Shown piece after piece: positions 8,613 to 18,398 of a DNA stretch of 42,081 bases. This DNA is from Bacteroidales bacterium. GTDB taxonomy: Bacteria; Bacteroidota; Bacteroidia; Bacteroidales; P3. The notes beneath the pieces are model-generated. The model saw only the letters and a program-made list of their open reading frames with translations. It had not been told where the DNA came from and searched no databases. Both the position numbers and the translations under genes were made by a program. The stretch lies in the NCBI GenBank assembly GCA_017958525.1, contig JAGDCN010000035.1, positions 1-42,081 on the forward strand, given 5' to 3'. The stretch's first letter is position 1, and each line of letters starts with the position of its first letter.

Positions 8613-9289
8613 CATCCGACATTTTCTCTTTTTTTGAAGAACTGCGAGCAAACAATAATCGCGAATGGTTTATGGACAACAAAAACCGCTATGATGCCAT
8701 TCGCGAGGAATTTATTGACTTTACTGCCCAAATCATTGAGGAAGTCAGCCTACTGGATCCTACCATTGGTCACCCCGATGCAAAGAAATGCCTATACCGT
8801 ATTTATCGCGATTTGCGGTTCACTCAAGACAAACGGCCATACAAAACTCATATTTCATTCTTTCTCAGCAGTTATGGTATAAAACGCAGCGGCGAGGCTG
8901 GCTATTACCTTCAGATAGGGCAAGAAGACTACGGTCTGCACGGCAACTGCAGCCTCGGTGGTGGCATCTTTATGCCAGACAAGGAGAAACTGGCAGCCAT
9001 AAGGCAAGAGATTTTCTACAATACCGACGAGTTCCTTTCCATTGTGAACGGCAAGGACTACAAAAAGTATTTTGGAGGTACTTTCTTCACCACCAAAGTA
9101 TTGAGCCGAGTTCCGAAAGGTTATCCTTCAGACTGGAAATATGCCGATTATTTGAAATACAATGACTACTGTACAATGCACGAAGTACCGAACGACATAG
9201 TGTTAAGCGATGGTTTTAAGGACTATGTGATGAAGGTGTTCCGCGCCTCGGCACCACTCAACAAGTTCATTCTTCAAGCCACAAGTTAA
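8609..9289 (+). CDS. DUF2461 family protein
   Basis: A 226-residue cytoplasmic protein of the widespread DUF2461 family, whose biochemical function is not established. Recognisable features are FSFFEELRANNNREWF at the start, RIYRDLRFTQDKRPYKTHIS near residue 65, and GYYLQIG near 98. The length is normal for the family. Its ATG overlaps the aldo/keto reductase stop by four bases. It ends 40 bases before a strong hairpin. Confidence 0.9.
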   Translation: MTSDIFSFFEELRANNNREWFMDNKNRYDAIREEFIDFTAQIIEEVSLLDPTIGHPDAKKCLYRIYRDLRFTQDKRPYKTHISFFLSSYGIKRSGEAGYYLQIGQEDYGLHGNCSLGGGIFMPDKEKLAAIRQEIFYNTDEFLSIVNGKDYKKYFGGTFFTTKVLSRVPKGYPSDWKYADYLKYNDYCTMHEVPNDIVLSDGFKDYVMKVFRASAPLNKFILQATS

Positions 9290-9328
9290 GCAAACAAAGA
9301 AGATTAATAATCGGAGGATACAAAAAAA

Positions 9329-9373
9329 GTAATGAACCCCGAAAGTTTTCGTCCAACTTTCGGGGTTCATTAC
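9329..9373 (-). terminator. Intrinsic terminator between convergent genes
   Basis: A perfect 19-bp stem (GTAATGAACCCCGAAAGTT paired with its complement) around a 7-base loop. Read on the minus strand it is followed by CTTTTTTTG, so it ends the MFS transporter transcript. The plus-strand side has no T-tract, but the stem probably also stops the DUF2461 transcript. Confidence 0.9.
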
Positions 9374-9411
9374 ACAAGGAAATGATTCCATTATTTTTAG
9401 TCATAATGCTA

Positions 9412-11094
9412 TTAGTTTTCAGCCTTGATATTGGGTTCCTCGAGACCATAACCTTTCTTTTTATCGACGGCTTTCAGATAGACCGAGATAAGCAGAGCGG
9501 CGATGCCAAGGGATGCAAGCATAACAAGTGCCCACTTGTAGTCGTAAGGCACCAGGACGCCTTCTTCACCGGCCTCAATGGCAGTCTTTGCTGCAATGAC
9601 AGCAGCATTGTTGGCATTGGAACTTTCAAGAACATTTCCAATCAATGTCGGGAACAGACCAAGACCAATATTCTGAATCCAGAAGATAGCTGCATAGGCT
9701 GAACCGATAATTTTCTCATCCACCAGCTTGGGCACCGAAGGCCACAGGGCAGCAGGGACGAGCGAGAAGCTGGCTCCGAGCACCAGAATGGTGACATAAG
9801 CCACAACGACACCACCGGCAGCGGAAGAAGCTGAAACACCAGGCAGAATGAAAGCAAATGTCAGATGGCAAGCCACCAGCAGTATGGAGCCCAGCATCAG
9901 CATTGATGCAGCTTTGCCCTTATGGTCAACATAGTTGCCAAGTATAGGAGTGATAGCCACAGCCAACAACGGGAAGACAGCGAAGATGGTCTCAGCGGTG
10001 CCACGCATATAGCCCATATAGCAATATACTACCAGTGCAACAACAGCCAAACCCATCAGTCCGTATTTCAGGCCTTTGTTATTTTTGATAAAGTTGCTTG
10101 AAAATGCGCAGGCTGCCACGACAAGCATAATGATGTACTGCACGATAGTAACAGTATCGCGTCCCCAGAAGGTATCCGGGGTTGCAGCAGTGAGGTCAAG
10201 GTTGCATTGCAGCATATTTACAGCATATTTCTGGAAGGGGAAGATAGCGCTGTAGTAGAGCACGCAAAGCAGAGCCACGAGCCAGAATCCAAGGCTTGAG
10301 AAAATCTTGCCAAGGTCGCTGATTTTGAAAGGATCGTCTTTTTCCTCAGCCTCGCCAGTCTGGCTGTCGAGTTTCTTGTCCATAAAGAAATAAACGATGA
10401 ACATAATCAGGGCAATGCAGAGCAGAACAACACCGAACTTGACGGCATTGTCAACGTGAACAGCGCCACCGAGTTTAGCAAAGAACGGCGAGAAAATCAT
10501 ACAAGTGGCAACACCCAGGCGGGCAAGAGCCATTTCGGAGCCCATTGCGAGAGCTGTCTCACGTCCTTTAAACCACTTGACAATACCACGGCTAACAGTA
10601 ATACCTGCCATTTCGCAACCACAACCGAAGATCATAAATCCGCAGGCTGCCAACTTGGCCGAAGCAGGCATACCTGCTGCAAAAGGCAGGATAGCACCAA
10701 TTATCGGCAGTTCGCCATTCCAGTTGAGATGATTGGTGAACCAAGTTTCAAGTCCAGTGCCTTTAAACATTTCGCTGACAGCATAAAATTTGATGATGCC
10801 GCCAATAAGCATCACGGCACCTGAAAGCACAGCGGTAAAGCGGACACCCATCTTGTCGAGGATGATACCGGCAAAGATAAGGAAGAACACATAAACGTTG
10901 AGGAACACCTCGGCTCCCTGCATACGGCCGAACGACGAGCTATCCCAACCACGTGTAGATTCCATCAGGTCCTTGATGGGCGACAGAATGTCCATAAAAA
11001 TGTAGGCGCAAAACATAGCCAGCGCCAAAAGCAAGAGAGCAGTCCAACGCATTCCAGCACTGTCTCTCAATGTTTTAATACCTGTTTGTGTCAT
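9412..11094 (-). CDS. MFS transporter
   Basis: An inner-membrane secondary transporter of 560 residues with about twelve hydrophobic helices (for example MRWTALLLLALAMFCAYIFMD and LGFWLVALLCVLYYSAIFPF). A charged central loop (KKLDSQTGEAEEKDDPFK) separates two six-helix halves. The loop after helix 2 has LDKMGVRFTAVLSG, an MFS motif-A-like sequence (D-x-x-G-x-R). It resembles MFSD1-like and OFA-like MFS members; the substrate is unknown. The ATG at 11094 is chosen because the longer frame would begin upstream of the predicted -7 box. Confidence 0.85.
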   Translation of the reverse strand: MTQTGIKTLRDSAGMRWTALLLLALAMFCAYIFMDILSPIKDLMESTRGWDSSSFGRMQGAEVFLNVYVFFLIFAGIILDKMGVRFTAVLSGAVMLIGGIIKFYAVSEMFKGTGLETWFTNHLNWNGELPIIGAILPFAAGMPASAKLAACGFMIFGCGCEMAGITVSRGIVKWFKGRETALAMGSEMALARLGVATCMIFSPFFAKLGGAVHVDNAVKFGVVLLCIALIMFIVYFFMDKKLDSQTGEAEEKDDPFKISDLGKIFSSLGFWLVALLCVLYYSAIFPFQKYAVNMLQCNLDLTAATPDTFWGRDTVTIVQYIIMLVVAACAFSSNFIKNNKGLKYGLMGLAVVALVVYCYMGYMRGTAETIFAVFPLLAVAITPILGNYVDHKGKAASMLMLGSILLVACHLTFAFILPGVSASSAAGGVVVAYVTILVLGASFSLVPAALWPSVPKLVDEKIIGSAYAAIFWIQNIGLGLFPTLIGNVLESSNANNAAVIAAKTAIEAGEEGVLVPYDYKWALVMLASLGIAALLISVYLKAVDKKKGYGLEEPNIKAEN

Positions 11095-11119
11095 ACTATT
11101 TGTTATTTTTAATTTTTTG

Positions 11120-11127
11120 CAAAGATA
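11120..11127 (-). promoter_or_regulatory. -7 box of the MFS transporter gene
   Basis: TATCTTTG on the minus strand, 25 bases before the ATG at 11094. A TTGG at about 11147 could be the -33 box, at 17 bases, a little short. Confidence 0.65.
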
Positions 11128-11276
11128 CATAAAATTTTCGTTTCCAATACAGACATCCGAAACTTTTTGGTATGCCTACATCTTTGCTCTCTTTTATCGT
11201 ATCGCAGGCGAGGACGTCTGCATAACATATTTTAGGGGAAAGATATGTATATTGCGGAAACAGAAAAATAGAACTA

Positions 11277-12554
11277 CTACTCTTCTACATTAACCAGATA
11301 GTAGTTCTTTTTGCCTTTTTGGACGAGTATGCAGCCGCAACTAAGTATGTCAGAGGCCGAGAGGCGGCAGTCTTCGCCAACTTTCTGCTTGTTGACCATA
11401 ATGGAGTTTTGCTTCAGTTCGCGACGGATTTCACCTTTGCTGGCAAACATACCCGTTTCAGCGGCCAAATCGACAAGAGACGGATTGGCATCGATGGCAG
11501 AACGTGAGACATTGAATTGCGGCACACCTTCGAATACGCTGAGCAGAGTGTTGCGGTCGAGAGCATTGAGTTGCTCGGTGGTAGCCTTACCAAACAGCAA
11601 TTCACTGGCTACAATGGCAGTGTCGTATGCTGCTTGTCCGTGGACGCGGATGGTGATATCCTTAGCCAGAGCCTTTTGCAAAACACGACGTTCAGGGGCT
11701 TCGGTATGCTGACGTTCAAGTTCTTCCACTTCCTCCTTCGATAAAAGCGTGAAGATGCGTATGTAGCGGGCCGTATCGACGTCCGAGCAGTTGAGCCAAA
11801 ACTGATAGAATTTGTATGGTGAAGTTTTTTCGGGATCCAACCAAACGTTACCACCTTCAGTTTTACCGAATTTGGTTCCGTCGGCCTTAGTGATAAGCGG
11901 GCAAGTGAGAGCGAAAGCTTCGCCACCTTCCATACGGCGAATCAGTTCGGTTCCTGTTGTGATGTTGCCCCATTGATCGCTGCCACCCATCTGTAGTTTG
12001 CATCCTTTGGTGCGGTAGAGTGTCAGGAAATCGTAGCCTTGCAGCAACTGGTAGCTAAATTCGGTAAAAGAAATGCCCGTTTCCATACGTTTTTTTACCG
12101 AATCCTTGGTCATCATATAGTTGACGGTAATGTGTTTGCCTACATCACGGATGAAATCAAGGAAGAGATAGTCTTTCATCCAGTCGTAGTTGTTCAGTAT
12201 TTCGGCACCGTTGGCAGCATTGCCAAAGTCGAGGAAACGTTCCAGTTGTTTTTTAATACAGCTTACATTATGCTGAATTTCCTCAGGGGTAAGCAGTTTG
12301 CGTTCGGCTGCCTTGAAGGAGGGGTCGCCGATCATACCTGTTGCACCTCCCACAACGGCCAGCGGCTTGTGGCCGGCCATCTGTAAATGTTTGAGCAGCA
12401 TAATGCTGACCAAGTGACCGATATGAAGGCTGTCGGCGGTTGGGTCAATACCCACATAGGCCGTAGTCATTTCCTTGTTCAGTTGTTCTTCTGTGCCCGG
12501 CATCATATCGTGAATCATACCGCGCCATTTCAGTTCTTCTACAAGATTGCTCAT
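11277..12554 (-). CDS. tyrS: Tyrosyl-tRNA synthetase
   Basis: Charges tRNA-Tyr with tyrosine in the cytoplasm. The 425-residue class Ic synthetase has the HIGH motif (SLHIGHL, residues 44-47), the tyrosine and tRNA-binding helices ([12 protein letters not shown]), the KFGKT form of the KMSKS loop (near residues 228-232) and a C-terminal S4 RNA-binding domain ([20 protein letters not shown]). Length and motif order are normal. It precedes the MFS gene on the same strand with a 182-base gap. No clear TAnnTTTG box was found upstream. Confidence 0.97.
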   Translation of the reverse strand: MSNLVEELKWRGMIHDMMPGTEEQLNKEMTTAYVGIDPTADSLHIGHLVSIMLLKHLQMAGHKPLAVVGGATGMIGDPSFKAAERKLLTPEEIQHNVSCIKKQLERFLDFGNAANGAEILNNYDWMKDYLFLDFIRDVGKHITVNYMMTKDSVKKRMETGISFTEFSYQLLQGYDFLTLYRTKGCKLQMGGSDQWGNITTGTELIRRMEGGEAFALTCPLITKADGTKFGKTEGGNVWLDPEKTSPYKFYQFWLNCSDVDTARYIRIFTLLSKEEVEELERQHTEAPERRVLQKALAKDITIRVHGQAAYDTAIVASELLFGKATTEQLNALDRNTLLSVFEGVPQFNVSRSAIDANPSLVDLAAETGMFASKGEIRRELKQNSIMVNKQKVGEDCRLSASDILSCGCILVQKGKKNYYLVNVEE

Positions 12555-12712
12555 ATATATATATTATATGTTTTATTCTATATTAATATAAAAGGGATAA
12601 ATAAAGGGTAAAGATGAAAATCATCAGGTCATCATTCAATTGACATTAACCATTGTTTTACCTTATTGTTCAGTCATTACAAAAAGTATATTACCGTAGG
12701 TGTTTTTAAAAA

Positions 12713-12746
12713 AAAGAGGTACCCACCTTGCAGCCGGTACCTCTTT
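12713..12746 (-). terminator. Intrinsic terminator of the type IX cargo gene
   Basis: An 11-bp stem (AAAGAGGTACC/GGTACCTCTTT) with a 12-base loop, 17 bases past the stop codon. On the minus strand the stem is followed by TTTTTTTAAAAAC. Confidence 0.85.
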
Positions 12747-12762
12747 CTCTATCTAATTATTA

Positions 12763-15700
12763 TTATCGAACGATAAGTTTAGATGTGGCTGCTTCCTTAC
12801 CGATGTTGATGTTCACGAGATACATACCGTGGCTGAACTTGCTGCAGTTGAGGCTGTACTGATGTTGGCCTTCGCTGAGATAGCCAAGGTTTTCGGTGTG
12901 AACCATCTTGCCATTGACATCGTAGATCTTGACAACAGCGTTGCCTGCATTGACAACGGTGAGGTCAACGGTGACCTGATCGACGGCGGGGTTGGGATAG
13001 ATGTTGACGCTGTTGTCGCCGTTATCGACGGTGGTGATACCCAGCCAGTCGTCGCTATCGCACACTTCGGAGACGTGGTCAACAACATAGGTGGTGTCCA
13101 TAAAAATACCGCGGCCATAGGTGCCGAAGTAAATGGCGTAAGGATATTTGGTCTTAGCAAAAATGTATGTCACATCGTTGACACCATCACGGACGGTGTA
13201 GCGCTGACGCTGGAGGCTCTGGGTCTGCTGAACTATTGAGGTGACAGGCACACCGTTGAAGTCGCCGAAGTTCTGCCAGTTCGGGCTGTTGGCCGAAGCG
13301 GTAGTGAAGACACCCTTCTCAGTACCTGCATAGATAGTACCGGTGGTGTATTCAATCAGGGCTGAGTGGACGGGGTCGTTGACACCCATACCGTTTTCGT
13401 TATTGGAGACCGAAATATTAGTGACGGTACGAGTAGCGGGATCAGAGGCGTTCTTGACATAGACCATATTGGCATCACCGCTGTTGTAACCTCCGAAAGT
13501 GAGGACAATATTGTCCTGACCGTCGCGCGGGTCAACGGCGATCGAAGTCACTGGACGATTGAACCAGTTGCCGTCAGCAGCGAAGATGGTATCGAAGTGG
13601 GTGATACGCGGGTTGTCAGGATAGTTGATGGGGTCGTCCTTCGAAAACGAAAGTTGGTTCTTCATCGTCATTATCTTGTTTACGTTGGTGTTGTTGTAGT
13701 CATAGAGGCGGAAGATGAAACCTCTGTTGTCGTTGTTGTTATATACGTGAATGTAGATACTCTTGCCGTCGCGGCTGAAGGCAAGGTTACCAACAGAGTA
13801 ACCACGGTCAGCAGTGTAGATATTGACCCAGTGCATCAGCTTTTCGATGGTGGCGTCATCAGTGCTAGTAGCCTCATTAATGTCCCACACATTGCGGAAA
13901 TAATTAGGAGTCATATTCATATATACAGAGCCAACACCTCTCACGTTGCGACCGTTGACGATGGCACGGCTGACGATGGGAGCAGCGATACGGTGGTGCA
14001 TTTTATTCTTCACAATGAACGTCTCGTTGAAACGATAGTAGAACGGGTAATCGAAGTTGGGTTTCGACTGCACCAAGATGCTGTCGCCAGGCTGAATGCG
14101 GGTATCACCAGTGAGAGGCAACACCTGTCCTTGGTGGATATAGGTAAGGTTGGTATCGATGCTGAAGTTGATACTGTCGTTCCAGATTGTATTGTTCGTG
14201 GTTTCCCAGACTTTAATTTGTGGAATTGGGTTGCTACCAGAAACAATGTCCGAGAGGAATGCCTCGGCAGCTGTCCAAGTCTGTGTGTTGGTATAGTCGG
14301 CATAGTCAGCACAAGCACGGGCATAACTAGCCGTGTTGGAAACGCCCATATTGCCTTGGAACATAAAGTGACCCGGCTCGGCCGAAACGAAGAGGTTGCG
14401 GCGGGTGTAGGGTTTCAGTTGCTGGAACATCGAGGTTGCTACACCACCACCGTTGCCGACCCAAATGATGTTGGCAAGGTGGTTCATAATCGAGTTGGGG
14501 TTGTCGTCATACCAGGAGTCGGTGGGCAGGATTCCATCGTGAGCGTTACGGCTCTGGATGAAGGGGCAGCTGTTATCGACAGCACCGCCGATGAGCGAAC
14601 CATCGGGACTAACAGCAATGTGGTTGAACTGGACTGTGTTGAGACCCTTGTTAAGCGAGCGGAAAGTGCCGATGTTGCCATTGTCGGTATATACACCTGC
14701 ATCAGTGGCATAGTAGTTAACCCAAATAGTGTCGCCGTTAACAATCTTCCAGGTCGGAACAATCTGATGGATACCCGAATGGAGGCACATCGTGTTGGCA
14801 TAGACCGAAGCCATATAATTACCAGTATTCATCTCGCTTTCCGAATAGGACTGTTTGATCCACTGGTAATAGGAATTTTCGACAAAGCCTTCGCCCGACC
14901 AAAGGGTGGCACCGCCGATATAGATGGCTTTATAGTGACGCGGGTTAATAGCGATAGAGGCATTGATGGTGCCAGGGTTTTCGCTGGTGAAGGGGACAAC
15001 TGTTGGGGTGGTCAGGCGCGTCCAAGTCTGCTGATTTTTGGTAAGATAGACACCGTCAAGCAGACCCGTTGTATCGGAAACGAGAGCATAGAGATAGGTT
15101 GTATGCTCGCTTGTTCCCGTCTCGGCATCGTAATTGTGGGCTGTATTGGCAGCCAGTTCGATACGGCCAGCATTAACAAAAGCGTTGTTGCTGCTGGTAA
15201 TATCAACAGCCCCAGATTCGGCAGTGACGTTACTGATGCGGTACAGTTTGTTGGGAGTTGTGGCGTAGGCCATATTATCGGCGCTGACGATAACGACATC
15301 TTGGAAGTTGCCAGCCTGCACAAGCGAGGGGGCTGCTGTCCAGTCGGGGCTCGAGGCCGAAAGTTTCCAGCGATAGAGACCTTCAGTGGTGGCAGCGTAT
15401 AAATAGAGGTAGTTGTCGCGCTCCAGAGCTGCCATACGGTTCACATACGAGAATGCAGCATTGACTGAAGGTTTGGTATTGTTGAGACTTGTGAAGCTGT
15501 TATCAGCTGGGTTGAAAAGATAGATACCGCGGCCCTTAGGGGACATTTTATCGTAATTAAAACCGTGGTTTGCAACGATACCCTCGCCCGTACCGATAAG
15601 AATCGAATTGTTCGGGAGCTGAATCATACAAGAGATAGGCAGGGTGAGTTGACCGTTGTTGGTGTTGTAGGGGACATACTGCCAGTTTTCGTCGCCGACT

Positions 15701-15918
15701 TTTTTGAACAGACCACCAGCCACGCCTCCAGCATAGAGTGTGGTGTGATTCGGGTCAGTCTGATCGACGATGATGGCGCGGACACGTCCGGCAACATTGT
15801 CGGGACCTATTTCAATAAGGTTGTTTTGGTAATTAGCCTTCGGTTGTGCAGAGGCAAAGTGGGCTCCGCCCACAAAAGCTGCGACAATTAAGCCGATAAG
15901 TACTCTTTTACTTTTCAT
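12763..15918 (-). CDS. Type IX secreted protein with beta-propeller-like repeats
   Basis: A 1,051-residue protein with a Sec signal peptide (MKSKRVLIGLIVAAFVGGAHFASAQ). The C-terminal sorting domain (about the last 85 residues) has the hallmark VNIYPNPAVDQVTVDL, VVKIYDVNGKMV and GMYLVNINIG, which direct export by the type IX system and anchoring to the outer surface or release. The body has repeated blades of the type TLYAGGVAGGLFKK, LYAATTEGLYRW and TIYAGTEKGVFTT followed by W, resembling BNR/Asp-box or YVTN propellers. No enzymatic motif is evident. Binding or scaffolding is likely, but the ligand is unknown. It has its own promoter and terminator, so it is monocistronic. Confidence 0.9.
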   Translation of the reverse strand: MKSKRVLIGLIVAAFVGGAHFASAQPKANYQNNLIEIGPDNVAGRVRAIIVDQTDPNHTTLYAGGVAGGLFKKVGDENWQYVPYNTNNGQLTLPISCMIQLPNNSILIGTGEGIVANHGFNYDKMSPKGRGIYLFNPADNSFTSLNNTKPSVNAAFSYVNRMAALERDNYLYLYAATTEGLYRWKLSASSPDWTAAPSLVQAGNFQDVVIVSADNMAYATTPNKLYRISNVTAESGAVDITSSNNAFVNAGRIELAANTAHNYDAETGTSEHTTYLYALVSDTTGLLDGVYLTKNQQTWTRLTTPTVVPFTSENPGTINASIAINPRHYKAIYIGGATLWSGEGFVENSYYQWIKQSYSESEMNTGNYMASVYANTMCLHSGIHQIVPTWKIVNGDTIWVNYYATDAGVYTDNGNIGTFRSLNKGLNTVQFNHIAVSPDGSLIGGAVDNSCPFIQSRNAHDGILPTDSWYDDNPNSIMNHLANIIWVGNGGGVATSMFQQLKPYTRRNLFVSAEPGHFMFQGNMGVSNTASYARACADYADYTNTQTWTAAEAFLSDIVSGSNPIPQIKVWETTNNTIWNDSINFSIDTNLTYIHQGQVLPLTGDTRIQPGDSILVQSKPNFDYPFYYRFNETFIVKNKMHHRIAAPIVSRAIVNGRNVRGVGSVYMNMTPNYFRNVWDINEATSTDDATIEKLMHWVNIYTADRGYSVGNLAFSRDGKSIYIHVYNNNDNRGFIFRLYDYNNTNVNKIMTMKNQLSFSKDDPINYPDNPRITHFDTIFAADGNWFNRPVTSIAVDPRDGQDNIVLTFGGYNSGDANMVYVKNASDPATRTVTNISVSNNENGMGVNDPVHSALIEYTTGTIYAGTEKGVFTTASANSPNWQNFGDFNGVPVTSIVQQTQSLQRQRYTVRDGVNDVTYIFAKTKYPYAIYFGTYGRGIFMDTTYVVDHVSEVCDSDDWLGITTVDNGDNSVNIYPNPAVDQVTVDLTVVNAGNAVVKIYDVNGKMVHTENLGYLSEGQHQYSLNCSKFSHGMYLVNINIGKEAATSKLIVR

Positions 15919-15970
15919 AAGATATTAATAATTAATTAGATTTTTGATTTCACGCTAAAAATACAATATG

Positions 15971-15978
15971 CAAAGATA
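15971..15978 (-). promoter_or_regulatory. -7 box of the type IX cargo gene
   Basis: TATCTTTG on the minus strand, 52 bases before the ATG. A TTG at 16003-16001 is the nearest -33 candidate, at 22 bases, slightly long. Confidence 0.65.
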
Positions 15979-16384
15979 CTGTTTTTTTTTGGAATAACCG
16001 CAATTTCCAATCTTTTTTTGAAAAAAAATATTTACTAACACCTTTTCAACCGTCACCGAACGATTTTTTGCAGTCCCAAAATCAGCCCCGTTTTCGACCT
16101 GTCATTTACTTCTCTTGTAATTTTTCAAGAACGGTACACATCCTGAAGAAAATACAGCAACAACTTGATTTTTAACACTTGACAAAAAGCATTTTCGACG
16201 TCTCAATGATGCGTTATTTTAGGTTGTGGATGCCTAACGCAGACACAAAGGAAAATGGATTGACAGTCAGAATTAGGGGAACAGAAAGATAAGAGAAAAG
16301 TGCGAAGCGGCAGATTATAGAGTAGAAAAGATAGTTTTTGAAGACTGCATTATTAAATTTTCAAAAAAATAAAAAAAATTACAA

Positions 16385-16392
16385 TATTTTTG
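16385..16392 (+). promoter_or_regulatory. -7 box of the Bat operon
   Basis: TATTTTTG followed by C. Transcription should start near 16397-16400, about 50 bases before the moxR ATG. No clear TTTG at -33; the upstream sequence is A-rich. Confidence 0.6.
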
Positions 16393-16447
16393 CATCCGAT
16401 TGCGTTTGGTGAAGTTAAAAAAGAGAAAAATTGTAAAAATTAAAAAT

Positions 16448-17443
16448 ATGAACGAACCTGTAAACATCAAAGAGTTGAATGAGCGCATCGAACGCGAAAG
16501 TGCCATTGTCGATGCTTTGACAATGGAGATGCGCAAAAACATTGTTGGACAGAAACATATGGTTGAGAGTCTGATGATTGGTCTGCTATCGGACGGCCAC
16601 GTGCTTCTGGAGGGCGTGCCAGGTCTGGCAAAAACACTGACCATCACGACACTAGCCAAGGCAATCGATGCCAAATTCAGCCGCATCCAGTTCACACCCG
16701 ACCTGTTACCTGCCGACCTGGTAGGAACTATGATATACAGTCAGAAAAACGAGACCTTTCAGGTGAAGAAGGGTCCAATTTTCTCGAATTTCATTCTCGC
16801 TGACGAAATCAACCGTGCTCCAGCCAAAGTGCAAAGCGCATTGCTCGAAGCAATGCAGGAGCGCCAGGTGACCATTGGCGAAAGCACCTACAAGCTTGAG
16901 GAGCCTTTCCTGGTGATGGCCACGCAAAACCCCATCGAGCAGGAAGGCACCTACCCATTGCCCGAAGCACAGGTCGATCGTTTTATGCTGAAAGTGGTAA
17001 TCGGCTATCCCGAGAAGAGCGAAGAGCGCCAGATTCTGCACCAAAGCCTTGGCGAGGGTTTCAACCGCCAAACAGCGATGATGAAGCCTGCCGACATACT
17101 GAAAGCCAGAGCGTTGGTAAAAGAGGTATATATGGACGAAAAGATTGAGAACTATATTACAGACATTGTTTTTGCAACGCGCTATCCGGAACAGTATCAC
17201 CTCGAAAAAATGAAAGGTATGATCAGCTACGGTGCCTCGCCGCGCGGCACAATAAGCCTTGCCGTGGCGTCAAAGAGCTATGCCTTTATGAAACGTAGGG
17301 GATATGTCATCCCTGAAGATGTTCGTGCCGTAGCTATGGACATTCTGCGCCACCGTGTGGGTCTGACCTACGAGGCAGAAGCCGAGAATATCAAGAGTGA
17401 GGAGATTGTCAATGAGATCCTTAACCGCGTGGATGTGCCTTGA
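16448..17443 (+). CDS. moxR: MoxR-family AAA+ ATPase
   Basis: A 331-residue AAA+ ATPase thought to remodel or activate VWA-domain partners. Walker A is EGVPGLAKT (residues 55-63), Walker B is ILADEINRAP (119-120 acidic pair), and sensor 1 is VMATQNPIEQEGTYPLPEAQ, a signature of the MoxR clade. The protein is complete. The ATG at 16448 is chosen because the upstream TTG at 16400 lies at the predicted transcription start. It is the first gene of the Bat operon, 39 bases before the DUF58 gene. Confidence 0.95.
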   Translation: MNEPVNIKELNERIERESAIVDALTMEMRKNIVGQKHMVESLMIGLLSDGHVLLEGVPGLAKTLTITTLAKAIDAKFSRIQFTPDLLPADLVGTMIYSQKNETFQVKKGPIFSNFILADEINRAPAKVQSALLEAMQERQVTIGESTYKLEEPFLVMATQNPIEQEGTYPLPEAQVDRFMLKVVIGYPEKSEERQILHQSLGEGFNRQTAMMKPADILKARALVKEVYMDEKIENYITDIVFATRYPEQYHLEKMKGMISYGASPRGTISLAVASKSYAFMKRRGYVIPEDVRAVAMDILRHRVGLTYEAEAENIKSEEIVNEILNRVDVP

Positions 17444-17482
17444 TAATGAGTCAATTCGAGAATAGAGATAGAGTTTCTTTTT

Positions 17483-18352
17483 ATGCAAGAGAGTGACATA
17501 ATCAAACAAGTGAGGCGGATTGAGATACGCGCCCGCGGATTGTCGCAGCAGATGTTTTCGGGTGAATACCACAGTGCCTTCAAAGGTCGTGGAATGGCTT
17601 TCAGCGAAGTGCGCGAATACCAGTATGGCGACGATGTGCGCAACATAGACTGGAATGTCACTGCCCGCCTGAACCATCCTTACGTGAAGGTGTTCGAAGA
17701 GGAGCGTGAGCTGACGGTGATGCTGCTTGTCGATGTCAGTGGTTCACAGCTATTTGGCACCACAAGCCAGTACAAGTCCGAATTGACGGCCGAAATTGCT
17801 GCTACACTGGCTTTTTCGGCCATACATAACAACGACAAAGTTGGTGTGGTGATGTTCAGCGACCGTATCGAAAAATTCATTCCTCCGAAGAAGGGCAGCA
17901 GCCACATACTAAGGATTATACGCGAACTGATAGACTTCCGTCCGCAGGGCAATGGAACCGATGTGGCCGAGGCACTGCGCTATTTCACCAACGTCACAAA
18001 GAAGCGCTCGACAGCGTTTCTTATGAGTGATCTGTGTGACGACGGCTATGAAAACGCGCTAAAAATCACAGCTGGCAAGCACGACCTGGTGGTACTACAC
18101 ATCGATGACCCCCGTGAACGCGAACTGCCACGAATGGGCCTCGTCGCATTCAAAGACCTGGAAAGCGGTGCAACACGGTGGATCGATACTTCGTCAGCAG
18201 TGGTACGGCACAACTATGAGGAATACTATCGCCAATGCTCAGTGCGCGCCGAAACGCTGATGCAAAAATACGGCATCGACTACGCGACCATCACCACTGG
18301 ACAGGATTTTGTGAAGCCGCTGATAGGAATTTTCAAGCGCAGAGGAGCGTAG
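17483..18352 (+). CDS. DUF58 protein with VWA-like fold
   Basis: A 289-residue protein with the DUF58 signature GRGMAFSEVREYQYGDD...IDWNVTAR (residues 35-62), followed by a VWA fold with an intact MIDAS-like DVSGS (Asp84, Ser86, Ser88). DUF58 proteins sit next to MoxR in many bacteria and are likely clients or partners of the ATPase. There is no transmembrane helix, so it is cytoplasmic. The next gene begins 46 bases downstream, after a short GAGAGTTG repeat. Confidence 0.93.
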   Translation: MQESDIIKQVRRIEIRARGLSQQMFSGEYHSAFKGRGMAFSEVREYQYGDDVRNIDWNVTARLNHPYVKVFEEERELTVMLLVDVSGSQLFGTTSQYKSELTAEIAATLAFSAIHNNDKVGVVMFSDRIEKFIPPKKGSSHILRIIRELIDFRPQGNGTDVAEALRYFTNVTKKRSTAFLMSDLCDDGYENALKITAGKHDLVVLHIDDPRERELPRMGLVAFKDLESGATRWIDTSSAVVRHNYEEYYRQCSVRAETLMQKYGIDYATITTGQDFVKPLIGIFKRRGA

Positions 18353-18398
18353 AAAATAAATCTATATGTTGAGAGTTGATATTGAGAGTTTTATCCAT

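Larger units (their letters stand above)
15919..16447. other. 529-bp divergent intergenic region
   Basis: Separates the type IX cargo gene and the Bat operon. It holds both promoters, long A- and T-tracts, and a 6-bp inverted repeat at 15989-16010 (TTGGAA/TTCCAA). From 16020 to about 16380 I see no gene, hairpin or repeat. Confidence 0.6.

Noticed and set aside
11131..11276. Terminator or riboswitch in the tyrS-MFS gap
   Set aside because: Only a weak imperfect GCAG/CTGC pairing near 11205-11222 was seen, without a T-tract. Nothing supports a T-box or other riboswitch.
13366..15402. Long open frame of 678 codons on the plus strand, antisense to the type IX cargo gene
   Set aside because: Its composition is Val/Asp/Ile-rich without domains, and it lies entirely opposite a gene with a signal peptide and sorting domain. 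It is a codon-bias shadow.
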